DNA of 15,891 nt from CBDUUP01 sp965370435 (GCA_965370435.1 CBDUUP010000056.1:1-15891); one strand, 5' to 3'; numbered from the stretch's first letter, positions 1-7,674 are shown. Translations and numbers: made by a program. The notes: generated by a model from the sequence alone, not told the origin.

Positions 1-10
1 TTTGTTTCAT
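1..10 (-). CDS. Probable first codons of a gene running off the window
   Basis: On the minus strand, just after the response-regulator stop codon (32-34), a GGAG ribosome-binding site at 19-22 is followed after 8 bases by an ATG at 8-10 and an AAA codon. This looks like the start of a downstream gene about 20 bases beyond the regulator, so probably in the same operon. Too little is visible to name it. A partner sensor kinase is one possibility, but that is only a guess from position. Confidence 0.4.
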
Positions 11-31
11 ATAATTTTCTCCGATAAATTT

Positions 32-799
32 TCAAGTATTGAATTGATAACCAAAGTTGGTGTGATTGATGATGAGTTCAGGCTTGGAGGGGGTGGTCTC
101 CATTTTGCGGCGCAGGGTGTGGATGACCCATTTCAAGCGGTTGCGGGTGTTGGGTGAGTCTTCTTCCCACAGGGCCTCGGTGATGGTTGAATATTGGGCG
201 GGTTTGGGGGCGTGGTTGGCCAGGATCTTTAGCACCGAAAATTCATTGGGCGAAAGTTTGATCTCTTCGCCTCGAAGGGAGATCTGGCGGGTTTCGAGAT
301 TGATAGTGAGCTGCTTGGAAGGGAAGACCCGGACGTTGACCGGTTCGACGCATCCGGCCCGGCGCAGGGCGGCCTTGACCCGGGCCACGATCTCTCTGGC
401 CGAGAATGGCTTCCTGATGTAGTCATCGGCCCCGGTGTTGAAGGCGTTGACTACCGAGTCTTCCTGGGCGACCGCCGAAACCACCAGCACGGGCACTTCA
501 GAGAGATTCCTCAAGTGCTGGATGACTTGCAGCCCATCCATGTCGGGCATCCACATGTCCAGCAAGATGATGTCTGGGTTGGTCTCGGAGAATTTCTTGA
601 GACCCTCGGGGCCGTCCAAGGCGCCCAGGACGTTGAACCCGGCAGCTTGCAGGATAACTTTCAGCATGGTCACCGAGTCGGCGTCATCATCAATGATGAG
701 GACTGAATCCTGTTCGCTCAGGTCTTGGACCTGGTCTATGTCCAGGCCGGTGAAGGGGTGGGTGGGCAAGTCGGCCGTCAATGTGTTTTGGGTTGTCAT
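32..799 (-). CDS. OmpR/PhoB-family response regulator
   Basis: A 255-residue cytoplasmic two-component regulator. After a roughly 30-residue N-terminal extension, the receiver domain (about 31-148) shows the acidic pocket D37-D38-D39, the phospho-acceptor D81 in LLDMWMPDMDG, the switch residue S108 and the conserved K130-P131. A winged-helix DNA-binding domain follows (about 160-255), with LSPNEFSVL and the C-terminal NFGYQF wing. By family knowledge, phosphorylation at D81 by a histidine kinase would drive dimerisation and promoter binding. No kinase lies inside the window, though a probable next gene begins 20 bases downstream. The gene sits behind a consensus promoter (930-957) and a leader of about 125 bases holding two palindromes with matching TGTT/AACA half-sites, which suggests autoregulation; that last point is inference. 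The target genes are unknown. Confidence 0.93.
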   Translation of the reverse strand: MTTQNTLTADLPTHPFTGLDIDQVQDLSEQDSVLIIDDDADSVTMLKVILQAAGFNVLGALDGPEGLKKFSETNPDIILLDMWMPDMDGLQVIQHLRNLSEVPVLVVSAVAQEDSVVNAFNTGADDYIRKPFSAREIVARVKAALRRAGCVEPVNVRVFPSKQLTINLETRQISLRGEEIKLSPNEFSVLKILANHAPKPAQYSTITEALWEEDSPNTRNRLKWVIHTLRRKMETTPSKPELIINHTNFGYQFNT

Positions 800-829
800 T
801 TGCAGTATGGTCCTGTTCTAGATATTCAC

Positions 830-844
830 TCTGTTTAAAACAGA
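830..844. promoter_or_regulatory. Palindrome in response-regulator leader, copy 1
   Basis: A perfect inverted repeat with 7-base arms around one central base (TCTGTTT-A-AAACAGA), 31 bases upstream of the regulator start codon. It shares TGTT...AACA half-sites with the palindrome at 874-885. It could be an operator or a small RNA hairpin in the leader; the sequence does not decide between them. Confidence 0.45.
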
Positions 845-873
845 TTTTGGCTTGTGAATTCACCTTACAAATT

Positions 874-885
874 TGTTAGCTAACA
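874..885. promoter_or_regulatory. Palindrome in response-regulator leader, copy 2
   Basis: A perfect 12-base palindrome, TGTTAGCTAACA, downstream of the predicted transcription start of the response regulator. It has the same TGTT/AACA ends as the repeat at 830-844, so the two may be paired binding sites for one regulator, perhaps the response regulator itself (inference). Confidence 0.45.
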
Positions 886-929
886 GAAACGTGGATAAAA
901 TCTACCTTATTTATATGATATAGTTGATA

Positions 930-957
930 ATTATACATATATTACCCAAATTGTCAA
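930..957 (-). promoter_or_regulatory. Sigma-70-type promoter of the response regulator
   Basis: Read on the minus strand, a perfect TTGACA -35 box (952-957) and a perfect TATAAT -10 box (930-935) are separated by 16 bases in an AT-rich stretch. Transcription would start near 923 and give a leader of about 125 bases before the ATG at 799. Confidence 0.75.
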
Positions 958-1361
958 TATCAAAATAGAAGCAATTACTATTTTCTATCCGAGACCTATC
1001 AAGAGGTTTTTAGGTAGTTTTTTCCTATTTCGGGCGGAGAATGGACTGTAAAAATAGGTTTTTTTCAGACCTACTGGTAATCCTTCCTGGTTGATGAGGA
1101 TTTCTGGTTAGGTGTTTGGGCTTTAATTACTCGTGGGCGGCAGCGTTTTTTTCCCTATACTGAATTTCCGAGGCCGGAGGTTGATGAATTCCTGAGGCAA
1201 TGGCCTTTTATTTTTTCCCTATCAAGGGAAAACAAATGATTGTTATAGGGTGTTATTAGGGTTCTCTGATTTAGATGGTTATAAGAGTTATCCATATAAT
1301 AGGTAGGTACAGATCCATTCCTTCTTGCTGAAAATCTGTCTTGCAGCGCAGGAACCATACT
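958..1361. other. AT-rich divergent intergenic region
   Basis: The spacer between the minus-strand response regulator and the plus-strand HD-domain gene. It is rich in A, T and T-runs, with repeated AGGT/ACCT words. Short inverted repeats include 994-998 with 1011-1015, 1024-1030 with 1052-1058, and 1213-1219 with 1226-1232. The word TTTTTTCCCTAT occurs at 1147-1158 and again at 1211-1222. No ORF with a convincing start and length was found. The only promoter-like box is the TATAAT at 1295-1300. Confidence 0.6.
1295..1300 (+). promoter_or_regulatory. Possible -10 box for the HD-domain gene
   Basis: A TATAAT on the plus strand, 61 bases before the ATG at 1362. The matching -35 region (about 1271-1277, TTAGATG) is a poor fit, so this is a weak candidate promoter. 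Confidence 0.3.
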
Positions 1362-1982
1362 ATGTCCCAAATCTTGACCGCCCTCACCCGCGGCCTGGAA
1401 TTCACCGGCCAGCTTGCGCCAGACCTGACCGCCTTCCTCACCCACCACGGCTTCCCCAAGACCGCCCAGCACTGCCTCCAGGTGGGGGAAGAGGCCCGGC
1501 GGTTGGCGGCGCGCTTCGGCGCGGACCAAGAAGCCGCCCAGCAATCCGGTTGGCTGCACGACGTGAGCGCGGTGTTCCCCAGTCGGGAGCGTTTGGACGC
1601 GGCTCGTGCGTTGGATATTGAAATACTGCCGGAGGAAGAAGCTTTCCCTCTCATTCTCCACCAGAAGCTGTCGGTTGTACTGGCCGAGGAGATTTTTGGC
1701 GTAGAAAATCAGGCTATCTTGAGCGCGGTGGGATGCCACACCACCCTGAAGGCCAAGGCCTCCACTCTGGACAAGGTCGTCTTTGTGGCTGACAAGATCG
1801 CCTGGGACCAGCCGGGGGAGCCGCCCTATTTAAAGGCGGTGAGGGAGGGGCTGGCCCATTCGCTGGAGGCAGGAGCGTTGGCGTATATCAATTTTCTATG
1901 GGAGAGGCGGGATACGCTGAAGGTGGTGCATCCCTGGATGAGGGAGGCGCGGGAGGAACTAAAGGGGAAGGCGAAAGGGTGA
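1362..1982 (+). CDS. YqeK-like HD-domain hydrolase (probable symmetrical Ap4A hydrolase)
   Basis: A 206-residue soluble HD-domain phosphohydrolase. Metal-binding residues are in the right order: H37, the H66-D67 pair in GWLHDVS, H100 in LILHQKL, H126 in AVGCHTT and D144 in VADKI. The spacing and the late VADKI motif match the YqeK family, whose members split diadenosine tetraphosphate into two ADP with bound iron. The ATG at 1362 is chosen because AGGA (1350-1353) lies 8 bases upstream; a TTG at 1341 would add seven residues without a good binding site. The C-terminal end (WMREAREELKG) differs from the usual YqeK ending, and the usual neighbours nadD and rsfS are absent, so the exact substrate is less sure than the fold. 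It stands alone, convergent with the phosphotransferase gene. Confidence 0.82.
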   Translation: MSQILTALTRGLEFTGQLAPDLTAFLTHHGFPKTAQHCLQVGEEARRLAARFGADQEAAQQSGWLHDVSAVFPSRERLDAARALDIEILPEEEAFPLILHQKLSVVLAEEIFGVENQAILSAVGCHTTLKAKASTLDKVVFVADKIAWDQPGEPPYLKAVREGLAHSLEAGALAYINFLWERRDTLKVVHPWMREAREELKGKAKG

Positions 1983-2000
1983 AGGATGAAAGGGGAGATC

Positions 2001-2029
2001 AGGTAATTAGGGATTAGGTAATTGGGTAA
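2001..2029 (+). repeat. Short AGGTAATT direct repeat between convergent genes
   Basis: AGGTAATT occurs at 2001-2008 and 2016-2023, followed by a related GGGTAAC. It lies in the 90-base gap between two convergent stop codons. It may be a remnant of a simple repeat; no function is apparent and no clear terminator is seen in the gap. Confidence 0.35.
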
Positions 2030-2072
2030 CTTGGCAACAAGGGGTTGATGCTGTAGTAATGTTCAATCCGTC

Positions 2073-2972
2073 TCACTTATTCAGTCCGGCGAGGAGGTCG
2101 GCGAAAATCAGCCAATTGCCTCCAGCCTGACCGTGATCCTCGTAGCTCCACCAGCCCGACAGCACGGCCTGAGCCAGCCCCCATCCGATGATGCGCTCCC
2201 GGTCGAAGCCCAGCGCCTCGGCGAATTGGTCCACCCGGCGGGCCATGATCCGGTCTGGATGGGGTTCTTGGAGGAGTTGGGGATAGGGATTGCGCAGCCA
2301 TGCGCCCACTTCGTAGGCCGGTTCGCCCAGGATACCCTTGGGATCAATGGATAACCAAAGTTGGCGTTCAGCGGAGACAATATTCCAGTGGTGGAGGTCG
2401 CCATGCAGCACCACCGGCTCGGCCATCGAACCCAGGAGTTCCTCAAAGAGCCTTTCGGCGGCAGCGACTAGGTCTTCTGGGAACGGCCCGGTGCCGCCCT
2501 CAAATTCGTCTCGCAGACGCTTCATCCCATCCGCCCAATCCGATACGGAGAGGAATGCGTGTTCGGCGGGGACCGGTCGCCATAGACGGCCCATCACCTC
2601 CGCGGCGATGGCGGTGGCCTCTTCGTCAGGGATTTCGACTATAGGAGCGCCCGGGTTGAGCCGCTCAAGCACAAGGATGCCCTGTTCAGGGTCGGCCTCC
2701 AGCAGTTTGACCGCCCCGCGCCCATCCTGGAGACGGAGGGCTTCGATCTCGGTCAGGAGTTCGGGGTTGGGGACGCCCAATTTCAACACCACTTCCACGC
2801 CATCCGCGCCGGTGGCGGGGGCGACGTAGTTGTAGGATAAGTCTTCAAAATGGGAGTGAATGGTGAGCGACCAGCGCCGGGCGCAGTCCTCCAGCAGAGA
2901 GGGCAGGTTGCGCAGCCACACTTCTCCGGCTGTGCCGTGCAGTTCGATCATACGGCGGGAGAAATTTTCCAT
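2073..2972 (-). CDS. Aminoglycoside/hydroxyurea phosphotransferase family, APH(6)-like kinase
   Basis: A 299-residue protein-kinase-like small-molecule kinase resembling streptomycin 6-phosphotransferases. Visible landmarks are a probable ATP-contacting lysine K64 in VVLKLG, a hinge-like LVLERLNPG (100-108), the catalytic loop HGDLHHWN (190-197, with D192 and N197), and the magnesium-binding IDPKG (209-213) followed by GEPAYEVG, which is typical of this family. Known members phosphorylate streptomycin or hydroxyurea, but many chromosomal homologues have unknown substrates, so resistance is not shown here. The ATG at 2972 is chosen by family length; an in-frame start at 3038 would overlap the upstream lipoprotein gene. 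No strong ribosome-binding site precedes it, and only 26 bases separate it from the upstream stop, so translation may depend on coupling. Confidence 0.85.
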   Translation of the reverse strand: MENFSRRMIELHGTAGEVWLRNLPSLLEDCARRWSLTIHSHFEDLSYNYVAPATGADGVEVVLKLGVPNPELLTEIEALRLQDGRGAVKLLEADPEQGILVLERLNPGAPIVEIPDEEATAIAAEVMGRLWRPVPAEHAFLSVSDWADGMKRLRDEFEGGTGPFPEDLVAAAERLFEELLGSMAEPVVLHGDLHHWNIVSAERQLWLSIDPKGILGEPAYEVGAWLRNPYPQLLQEPHPDRIMARRVDQFAEALGFDRERIIGWGLAQAVLSGWWSYEDHGQAGGNWLIFADLLAGLNK

Positions 2973-2998
2973 TAGCTGTAGAGACTTAGGGAATAAAT

Positions 2999-5197
2999 CT
3001 AAGGAAATGCTAGTTGAATAATATTTTCTGGAGCACAAAACATTGCATGTGGTTGGCCTAAAGGCAGTCCAATTTCTTTCACTAACTCGACCATACCTTG
3101 AGTGAGCGCGGGTGAAAACTGGAAATAATTCTGTTGGTTTATCTCAGTTTGCCAGGGACCGCCAGCAAACATAAAATTGGATTCATTGGTAGATAATTCC
3201 AATGAAGCGCCGTCATTAAACAAGATTGTGACGTTCCAATCAGGGTTATGGTCAGTGCAAACAGCTAAACTAAATTGTGAATCGATAGGGATAAAATCGG
3301 TAAGAGCGGGCGACAATGCCTGAATCAGGTTCTTATCAATCGTTTGAGAAAGACCATCCCGCAATGATTCAGGAAATATTGATATTATTCTGATCGAGGG
3401 AACTGAATCAGCGTGAGTGATCTCTAGTTCGTAGTTGACTGAATCACCAATTCCACCCCAACTATACTCTATATGAAGATTTTTTATGCCTTGCATAGCC
3501 ATAGGAGGAACTTCAACAATAGGCACTGAGCCGTAATAGCCATAGAACAACGGCACTGCAAACATATAGGCGGGATTAAGAGAAATGGTTTGCGAAAAAG
3601 CTCTTTTCCCCTCTTCTGGAATTGGATCGCTGTCGATTAAACGTTCAAGGTACGCGCTAGCCAAAACAGCCCAGTCACAACCAGAAGTCGGCCAATATGC
3701 GCGTTCCAACTCACTGATGCTCAATTCCTCAGGATAGCGCTGTTCAGCAAGTATCTCTATTTCACAGTTCTGGACCTCAACGATTTGTTCTCTCGTAATT
3801 GGGGTCAAAGGCCATTCCCAGGGCAAAAATGTGTCATAGGGAGGGATCTCGCTGGAAGGTGTTGGCGTTTGAGTCGGGAAACCTAACGGAGTGATCGTAG
3901 GCGTTAGAGCCATAATTTGAGCAGCTTCGCTTGTTGCAGTTGCGCTTTGGGAATCACTGGCGGGCAAAATTCCCCAAATACGGACAGTCCCCTCAGTACC
4001 TTGCGATGCTAACAACCTCCCATTTGGCGAAAAGGCCAAGCGATAAGCCTCACCGGTATGTTCCTCAAGGGCCTTGAGCAACTCTCCATTCTGGCTATCC
4101 CACAACCGGATGATAGTATCCTTTGAGGCCGTAGCTAGTACCTGGCCGTTGGTGGAAAATGTCAGGTCATTTACAGGTTGGGCGTGGCCCATAGTCGCGA
4201 CAATTTCCAGGGTTCTTAAATCCCACACGTTGATTGTGGTGTCATCGACCACCGCGGCAAAAAATCTACCATCGGGTGAGAACGTTACTAGAGAGACAGG
4301 CTGTTGAACATTAAATGTTAGATAAGGTGTCCAATGTGCGAAATTAGTATATCCAGTTTCCATCTCTCGCAGAACGGGAATCCATTGTTCAACGCTCCAA
4401 AAATAAATATATCCATCCGAGGCTCCAGATGCCAATATATCTCCACGAGGAGAAAACGCAATGTCCATTACATCTTCATCCCCCGGCTCTGGCATTATTC
4501 CCCTCCCAATTTGGGAACTATGAGCGTACACATGAACAGCGCCCAAGGTGAAAATATTGTAAAGTATAAAATCTCCTATCGCTGGATGAGTGATAGCAAA
4601 AAATTGGCTGTCTGGGGAAAACTGAGGCGTACTAAGGGTATAACGTTCCTCTCTCAAAAATTCACGGCTTGGCAAGTCCCATACTGCAATTCTAGAAGTG
4701 CCAGTTATGGCATACTCACCATTGGGTGATATTGCCAACTTTGTCGGTTGTCTCTGATTTTCAGGCAACGAACCTTGTTTAGCTAATACCCCAATGGTAT
4801 TACCATTGGAAATATCCATTAGCCGAGCTCCGCCAGCCCCAGCGCCGACAGCTAAAAAACTGCCATCCGGTGAAAATGCTATGTCATTCCCTATTTCTAC
4901 GCCAAATTCCCATTTCGCAATTTGAACTAGTTCACTTGCGGTTTCAGCAGAAATTTGTGCTTGAACGGCAGGGAGTTGCGTTCCACGAAGAACTGCCGGA
5001 AATGAGGTGGCTGTGGAAGTAAGGGTGATTGTTGGTGTACTTGTCGAAGTAATTGTAGGAGTCACCGTAGATGATGGTGAGGCTGTCAAAGTAGGCGTTG
5101 GACTGAGGACCTCCGTAGGATCGTCTATCTGACACCCCACCAAAAAGAGAACAAAACCCAAAAGCAATATGGTATTCAAAGATCGGCATTTCTGCAT
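2999..5197 (-). CDS. WD40-propeller lipoprotein with unrecognised C-terminal domain
   Basis: A 732-residue secreted lipoprotein. The start at 5197 has GAGGA 8 bases upstream; an ATG at 5212 would overlap that site. A hydrophobic signal ends in the lipobox LVGC with C22, followed by a Thr/Ser/Pro-rich linker (about 30-65). Residues about 95-410 hold around seven WD40-type blades with repeated FSPDG and WD or W endings, best kept in the blades ending VWDLRTLE and LWDSQNGE. A second TPTPT linker (about 430-448) leads to a domain of about 280 residues that I do not recognise, with cysteines C478, C507, C647 and C721 that could form two disulfides outside the cytoplasm. WD40 propellers usually dock other proteins; no partner is evident. 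Hand counts of one 60-base line give 25 G+C here (3121-3180) against 39 in the phosphotransferase gene (2461-2520), so it may be a later insertion. Confidence 0.88.
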   Translation of the reverse strand: MQKCRSLNTILLLGFVLFLVGCQIDDPTEVLSPTPTLTASPSSTVTPTITSTSTPTITLTSTATSFPAVLRGTQLPAVQAQISAETASELVQIAKWEFGVEIGNDIAFSPDGSFLAVGAGAGGARLMDISNGNTIGVLAKQGSLPENQRQPTKLAISPNGEYAITGTSRIAVWDLPSREFLREERYTLSTPQFSPDSQFFAITHPAIGDFILYNIFTLGAVHVYAHSSQIGRGIMPEPGDEDVMDIAFSPRGDILASGASDGYIYFWSVEQWIPVLREMETGYTNFAHWTPYLTFNVQQPVSLVTFSPDGRFFAAVVDDTTINVWDLRTLEIVATMGHAQPVNDLTFSTNGQVLATASKDTIIRLWDSQNGELLKALEEHTGEAYRLAFSPNGRLLASQGTEGTVRIWGILPASDSQSATATSEAAQIMALTPTITPLGFPTQTPTPSSEIPPYDTFLPWEWPLTPITREQIVEVQNCEIEILAEQRYPEELSISELERAYWPTSGCDWAVLASAYLERLIDSDPIPEEGKRAFSQTISLNPAYMFAVPLFYGYYGSVPIVEVPPMAMQGIKNLHIEYSWGGIGDSVNYELEITHADSVPSIRIISIFPESLRDGLSQTIDKNLIQALSPALTDFIPIDSQFSLAVCTDHNPDWNVTILFNDGASLELSTNESNFMFAGGPWQTEINQQNYFQFSPALTQGMVELVKEIGLPLGQPHAMFCAPENIIQLAFP

Positions 5198-5268
5198 AAT
5201 AGAAATCCTCATCTAAGCCAAGCCCAAGAGCAATGAAAAACTAGAATAATGCCACCATCTACCACCCA

Positions 5269-5847
5269 TCACCCCCCAAAATACTGCAACGCCAGCCGAA
5301 GCCGGTCCTCCACTTCATCGGGCGCGTCGCGGGGGATGGATTGCAGGGCGGCCTGGGCTTCCACCAGGCTGTAGCCCAGGGCGGTGAGCGCGGCCATCAC
5401 TTCGGTGTCGGTATCGGACATGGCGGCGATGACTTCTAGTTCCTCCACGGCCTGAATCTTGTCCTGCAGGTGGAGGAGGATCTTCTGGGCGGTCTTCTTG
5501 CCCACGCCGGAGACCCGGTTGAAGATCTCGACTTGCTCATGGAACACGGCCCGGCGGATGGTACTGGGGTTGAGGGTGGAAAGGATCGCCAACGACAGCC
5601 GGGGGCCGACCCCGTTGACGCCCATCAGCAAGTTGAAGTACTCCCGCTCTTCGGTGGAGGCAAAGCCGTAGAGGGTGAGGGCGTCCTCGCGCACCACCAG
5701 GTGGGTGTGCAGATGGATGCCCCCGGCGACATGCAGTTCTTCGCGGGTTTGGGCGGGGACGTACACCCGCAGCCCCACCCCCCCAACCTCGATCACGATG
5801 CTGTCGCTGTCAATGATTACAACCTGTCCACGTATGCTGGCGATCAT
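5269..5847 (-). CDS. ruvA: Holliday junction branch-migration protein RuvA
   Basis: A 192-residue protein with full RuvA layout: an N-terminal OB-fold (about 1-65, starting MIASIRG and ending LTLYGFA), tandem helix-hairpin-helix motifs around GVNGVGPRLSL (76-86) and GVGKKTAQKI (114-123), then an acidic linker and a C-terminal three-helix domain (about 146-192) that contacts RuvB. RuvA tetramers bind four-way DNA junctions and load the RuvB motor in recombinational repair. The ATG at 5847 is preferred, with GGAG 7 bases upstream, over a TTG at 5853. It lies 24 bases after the MgtC-like gene and shares an operon with ruvC and yebC. ruvB is not in the window. Confidence 0.97.
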   Translation of the reverse strand: MIASIRGQVVIIDSDSIVIEVGGVGLRVYVPAQTREELHVAGGIHLHTHLVVREDALTLYGFASTEEREYFNLLMGVNGVGPRLSLAILSTLNPSTIRRAVFHEQVEIFNRVSGVGKKTAQKILLHLQDKIQAVEELEVIAAMSDTDTEVMAALTALGYSLVEAQAALQSIPRDAPDEVEDRLRLALQYFGG

Positions 5848-5871
5848 ACCCAAACTCCATTCTTATAATTC

Positions 5872-7128
5872 TTATAGAAGAAACGCTACGCTGATGCCGG
5901 TGACCAACATCAAAACCACACCCGGCAAGATGACTTTGCGCAGGGCCGGCGAACCGCTTATCAGCACTATGCCGCTCTTGACCACCGTGTTGGACATGGC
6001 CGCCAGGACGATAGCGCGCTTGGCGGTGATCAAATCCACGACGCCGGCATTACTCAATTCCGACACTGAGAGGGTGATGGCGTCCACATCGACCAGGCCA
6101 GTGATGACACTAGAAAAGATCACTCCGGCATCCCCATAATAAAGCTGGGCGGCGCGGGAGACCAACAATACCACCGCGTAGAGAGCGCCAAACTTGATGG
6201 CCGTGCCCAGATCAAAGGGGTTGGAAAACTCCACCTCGCTCTTCTCGGAGGCGCGCTGGGAAAGAAACAAATAAATGGCATACCCAACGCCCACCAATCC
6301 AGCCGCCACCAGCGGCACCCAGACGATTCCCAGCAATTCAAGGTTGAGTGCGCCCACCTCCACCAGAATGCGGATGAACATCACCGTCCAGGCCACTATG
6401 ATCGCCAGAGCGAAGGATTTTTCCATCCCTTCGTCACGGTTGCTGCGCTCGGTGAAGCTGAGGGTGACGGCGGTGCTGGAGACCAACCCGCCCAGCAATC
6501 CGGTCAAACTGATGCCGCTCTCCGGATCCACCACTTTGATGAGGACGTATCCCATAAAGCCGATGCCGGAGATAAAGACCACCATCAACCAAATATTGAA
6601 AGGGTTGAGCACGTCGAAGGGCGGTTCAAAGAAACTCTGGTTGGGCAGCACCGGCAGGACAATGGCGCTGATGACGGCGAACTGCAAGACCGCGAAGAGG
6701 TCTTGGCGGGTCAGGGCGCGCACAAAACGGTCGGTCTCCAGCTTGATGGAGAGCAAGACGGTGGCGGCAATACCGATGGCTACCGCCAGGGTCAAGTAGC
6801 CCCAATAACATAGCGCGCCGATCAACACTGTGACCAGGATGGCGACCTCGGTGGTCAATCCCGTCTGCCCCCGCCAGGCAGCTATGAAATAAGCCACCGC
6901 GGTGAACAAGCCCATAATAAGGAGAACGCCCAGAAATACCAATGAAGACTCCAACTCGTCAGCGGCCAGGGCGGCCATATAGCCGGTCAGGCCCATCAAG
7001 GCGAAGGTGCGCTCTCCGGCGGTAATCTCCTGTTTCTGACCGCCGTGGGCGAATTCACGCTGCAAGCCGATCAAAAACCCAATGGCGATCGCGGCTCCAA
7101 AGCGGATGAAAAGATCTATTTGTTCCAT
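5872..7128 (-). CDS. MgtC/SapB-DUF4010 family integral membrane protein
   Basis: A 418-residue inner-membrane protein with about twelve hydrophobic segments. The N-terminal part (about 1-135) carries the MgtC/SapB signature, with GFLIGLQREF (17-26) after the first span and a second conserved region ITAGERTFALMGLTG (35-49). The C-terminal part fits DUF4010, with GLLGGLVSSTAVT (210-222) and GLVDVDAITLS (344-354). MgtC is linked to growth at low magnesium and to control of the F-type ATPase in pathogens; the function of the two-domain form is not established. An AGGG site precedes the ATG at 7128. It sits 40 bases after ruvC and 24 before ruvA, so it is almost certainly co-transcribed with them. 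I know of no biochemical link to junction resolution, which makes the position odd. Confidence 0.88.
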   Translation of the reverse strand: MEQIDLFIRFGAAIAIGFLIGLQREFAHGGQKQEITAGERTFALMGLTGYMAALAADELESSLVFLGVLLIMGLFTAVAYFIAAWRGQTGLTTEVAILVTVLIGALCYWGYLTLAVAIGIAATVLLSIKLETDRFVRALTRQDLFAVLQFAVISAIVLPVLPNQSFFEPPFDVLNPFNIWLMVVFISGIGFMGYVLIKVVDPESGISLTGLLGGLVSSTAVTLSFTERSNRDEGMEKSFALAIIVAWTVMFIRILVEVGALNLELLGIVWVPLVAAGLVGVGYAIYLFLSQRASEKSEVEFSNPFDLGTAIKFGALYAVVLLVSRAAQLYYGDAGVIFSSVITGLVDVDAITLSVSELSNAGVVDLITAKRAIVLAAMSNTVVKSGIVLISGSPALRKVILPGVVLMLVTGISVAFLL

Positions 7129-7168
7129 GTAATATCCCTTATCGATTTTCTATCACTCGCGGACGTTA

Positions 7169-7669
7169 TCATCCTTCATCCTCATAACGCGCCCGCATCC
7201 CGGCGCTGTGCAGGTGGCAGATCGCCACGGCCAGGGCGTCGGCGGCGTCATCGGGTTTAGGGACTTCGTCCAGGTTGAGGAGGGTGCGCACCATCTGCTG
7301 TACCTGGCGCTTGTCCGCTCCGCCATACCCCGAAACGGCCTGCTTGATCTCCATCGGGGTGTACTCCCCAATGGTCAGATCCGCTTCGGCCAGGGCCAAC
7401 AGCGCCACCCCGCGGGCCTGCCCGACGGTGATGGCGGTCTTCACGTTGCGCTGAAAAAACAACATCTCCACCGCGCCGGTCTCCGGGCGGTGGAGATTCA
7501 GAATGTCATTCAGGCTTTTGTAAAGCAAGACGAGACGCCGGGGCATGGGCATGTCGGGCGGAGTCAGAATAACGCCATAATCCACCGCCTCCAACCCGCC
7601 CTCCTCGGTCTCCCGCACCAGGCCGTAGCCGGTCGTGGCGGTGCCGGGGTCAATGCCCAGGGCCAGCAT
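7169..7669 (-). CDS. ruvC: Holliday junction resolvase RuvC
   Basis: A 166-residue endonuclease of the RNase H-like fold. The four acidic catalytic residues are all present: D7 in GIDPGTATTGYG, E68 in AVEMLFF, and D141 and D144 in PDDAADALAVAICH. RuvC dimers nick junction strands symmetrically after RuvAB branch migration. Length is typical. It begins 5 bases after the yebC stop codon, so the two are translated from one message. The motif QARGVALLALAEADL and the basic GGADKRQVQQMV stretch are also family-typical. Confidence 0.97.
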   Translation of the reverse strand: MLALGIDPGTATTGYGLVRETEEGGLEAVDYGVILTPPDMPMPRRLVLLYKSLNDILNLHRPETGAVEMLFFQRNVKTAITVGQARGVALLALAEADLTIGEYTPMEIKQAVSGYGGADKRQVQQMVRTLLNLDEVPKPDDAADALAVAICHLHSAGMRARYEDEG

Positions 7670-7674
7670 AGACC

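Noticed and set aside
994..1065. T-rich inverted repeats resembling terminators on the plus strand
   Set aside because: Stems are only 5-7 base pairs, mostly A-T, with long loops, and no plus-strand gene lies upstream to terminate.
1042..1095. Seventeen-codon ORF in the AT-rich spacer starting at an ATG
   Set aside because: Too short, no well-spaced binding site and no distinctive composition.
1213..1232. TTTTCCC/GGGAAAA hairpin as a terminator
   Set aside because: Neither strand has a T-run after the stem, and no gene ends just upstream on either strand.
1155..1739. Open frame of 194 codons on the minus strand opposite the HD-domain gene
   Set aside because: It overlaps most of a well-supported gene on the other strand and its sequence has no recognisable motif. 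It is a shadow of GC-rich coding bias.
2338..2829. Open frame of 163 codons on the plus strand inside the phosphotransferase gene
   Set aside because: It lies fully opposite a gene with clear kinase motifs and reads as low-complexity Ser/Arg/Pro sequence.
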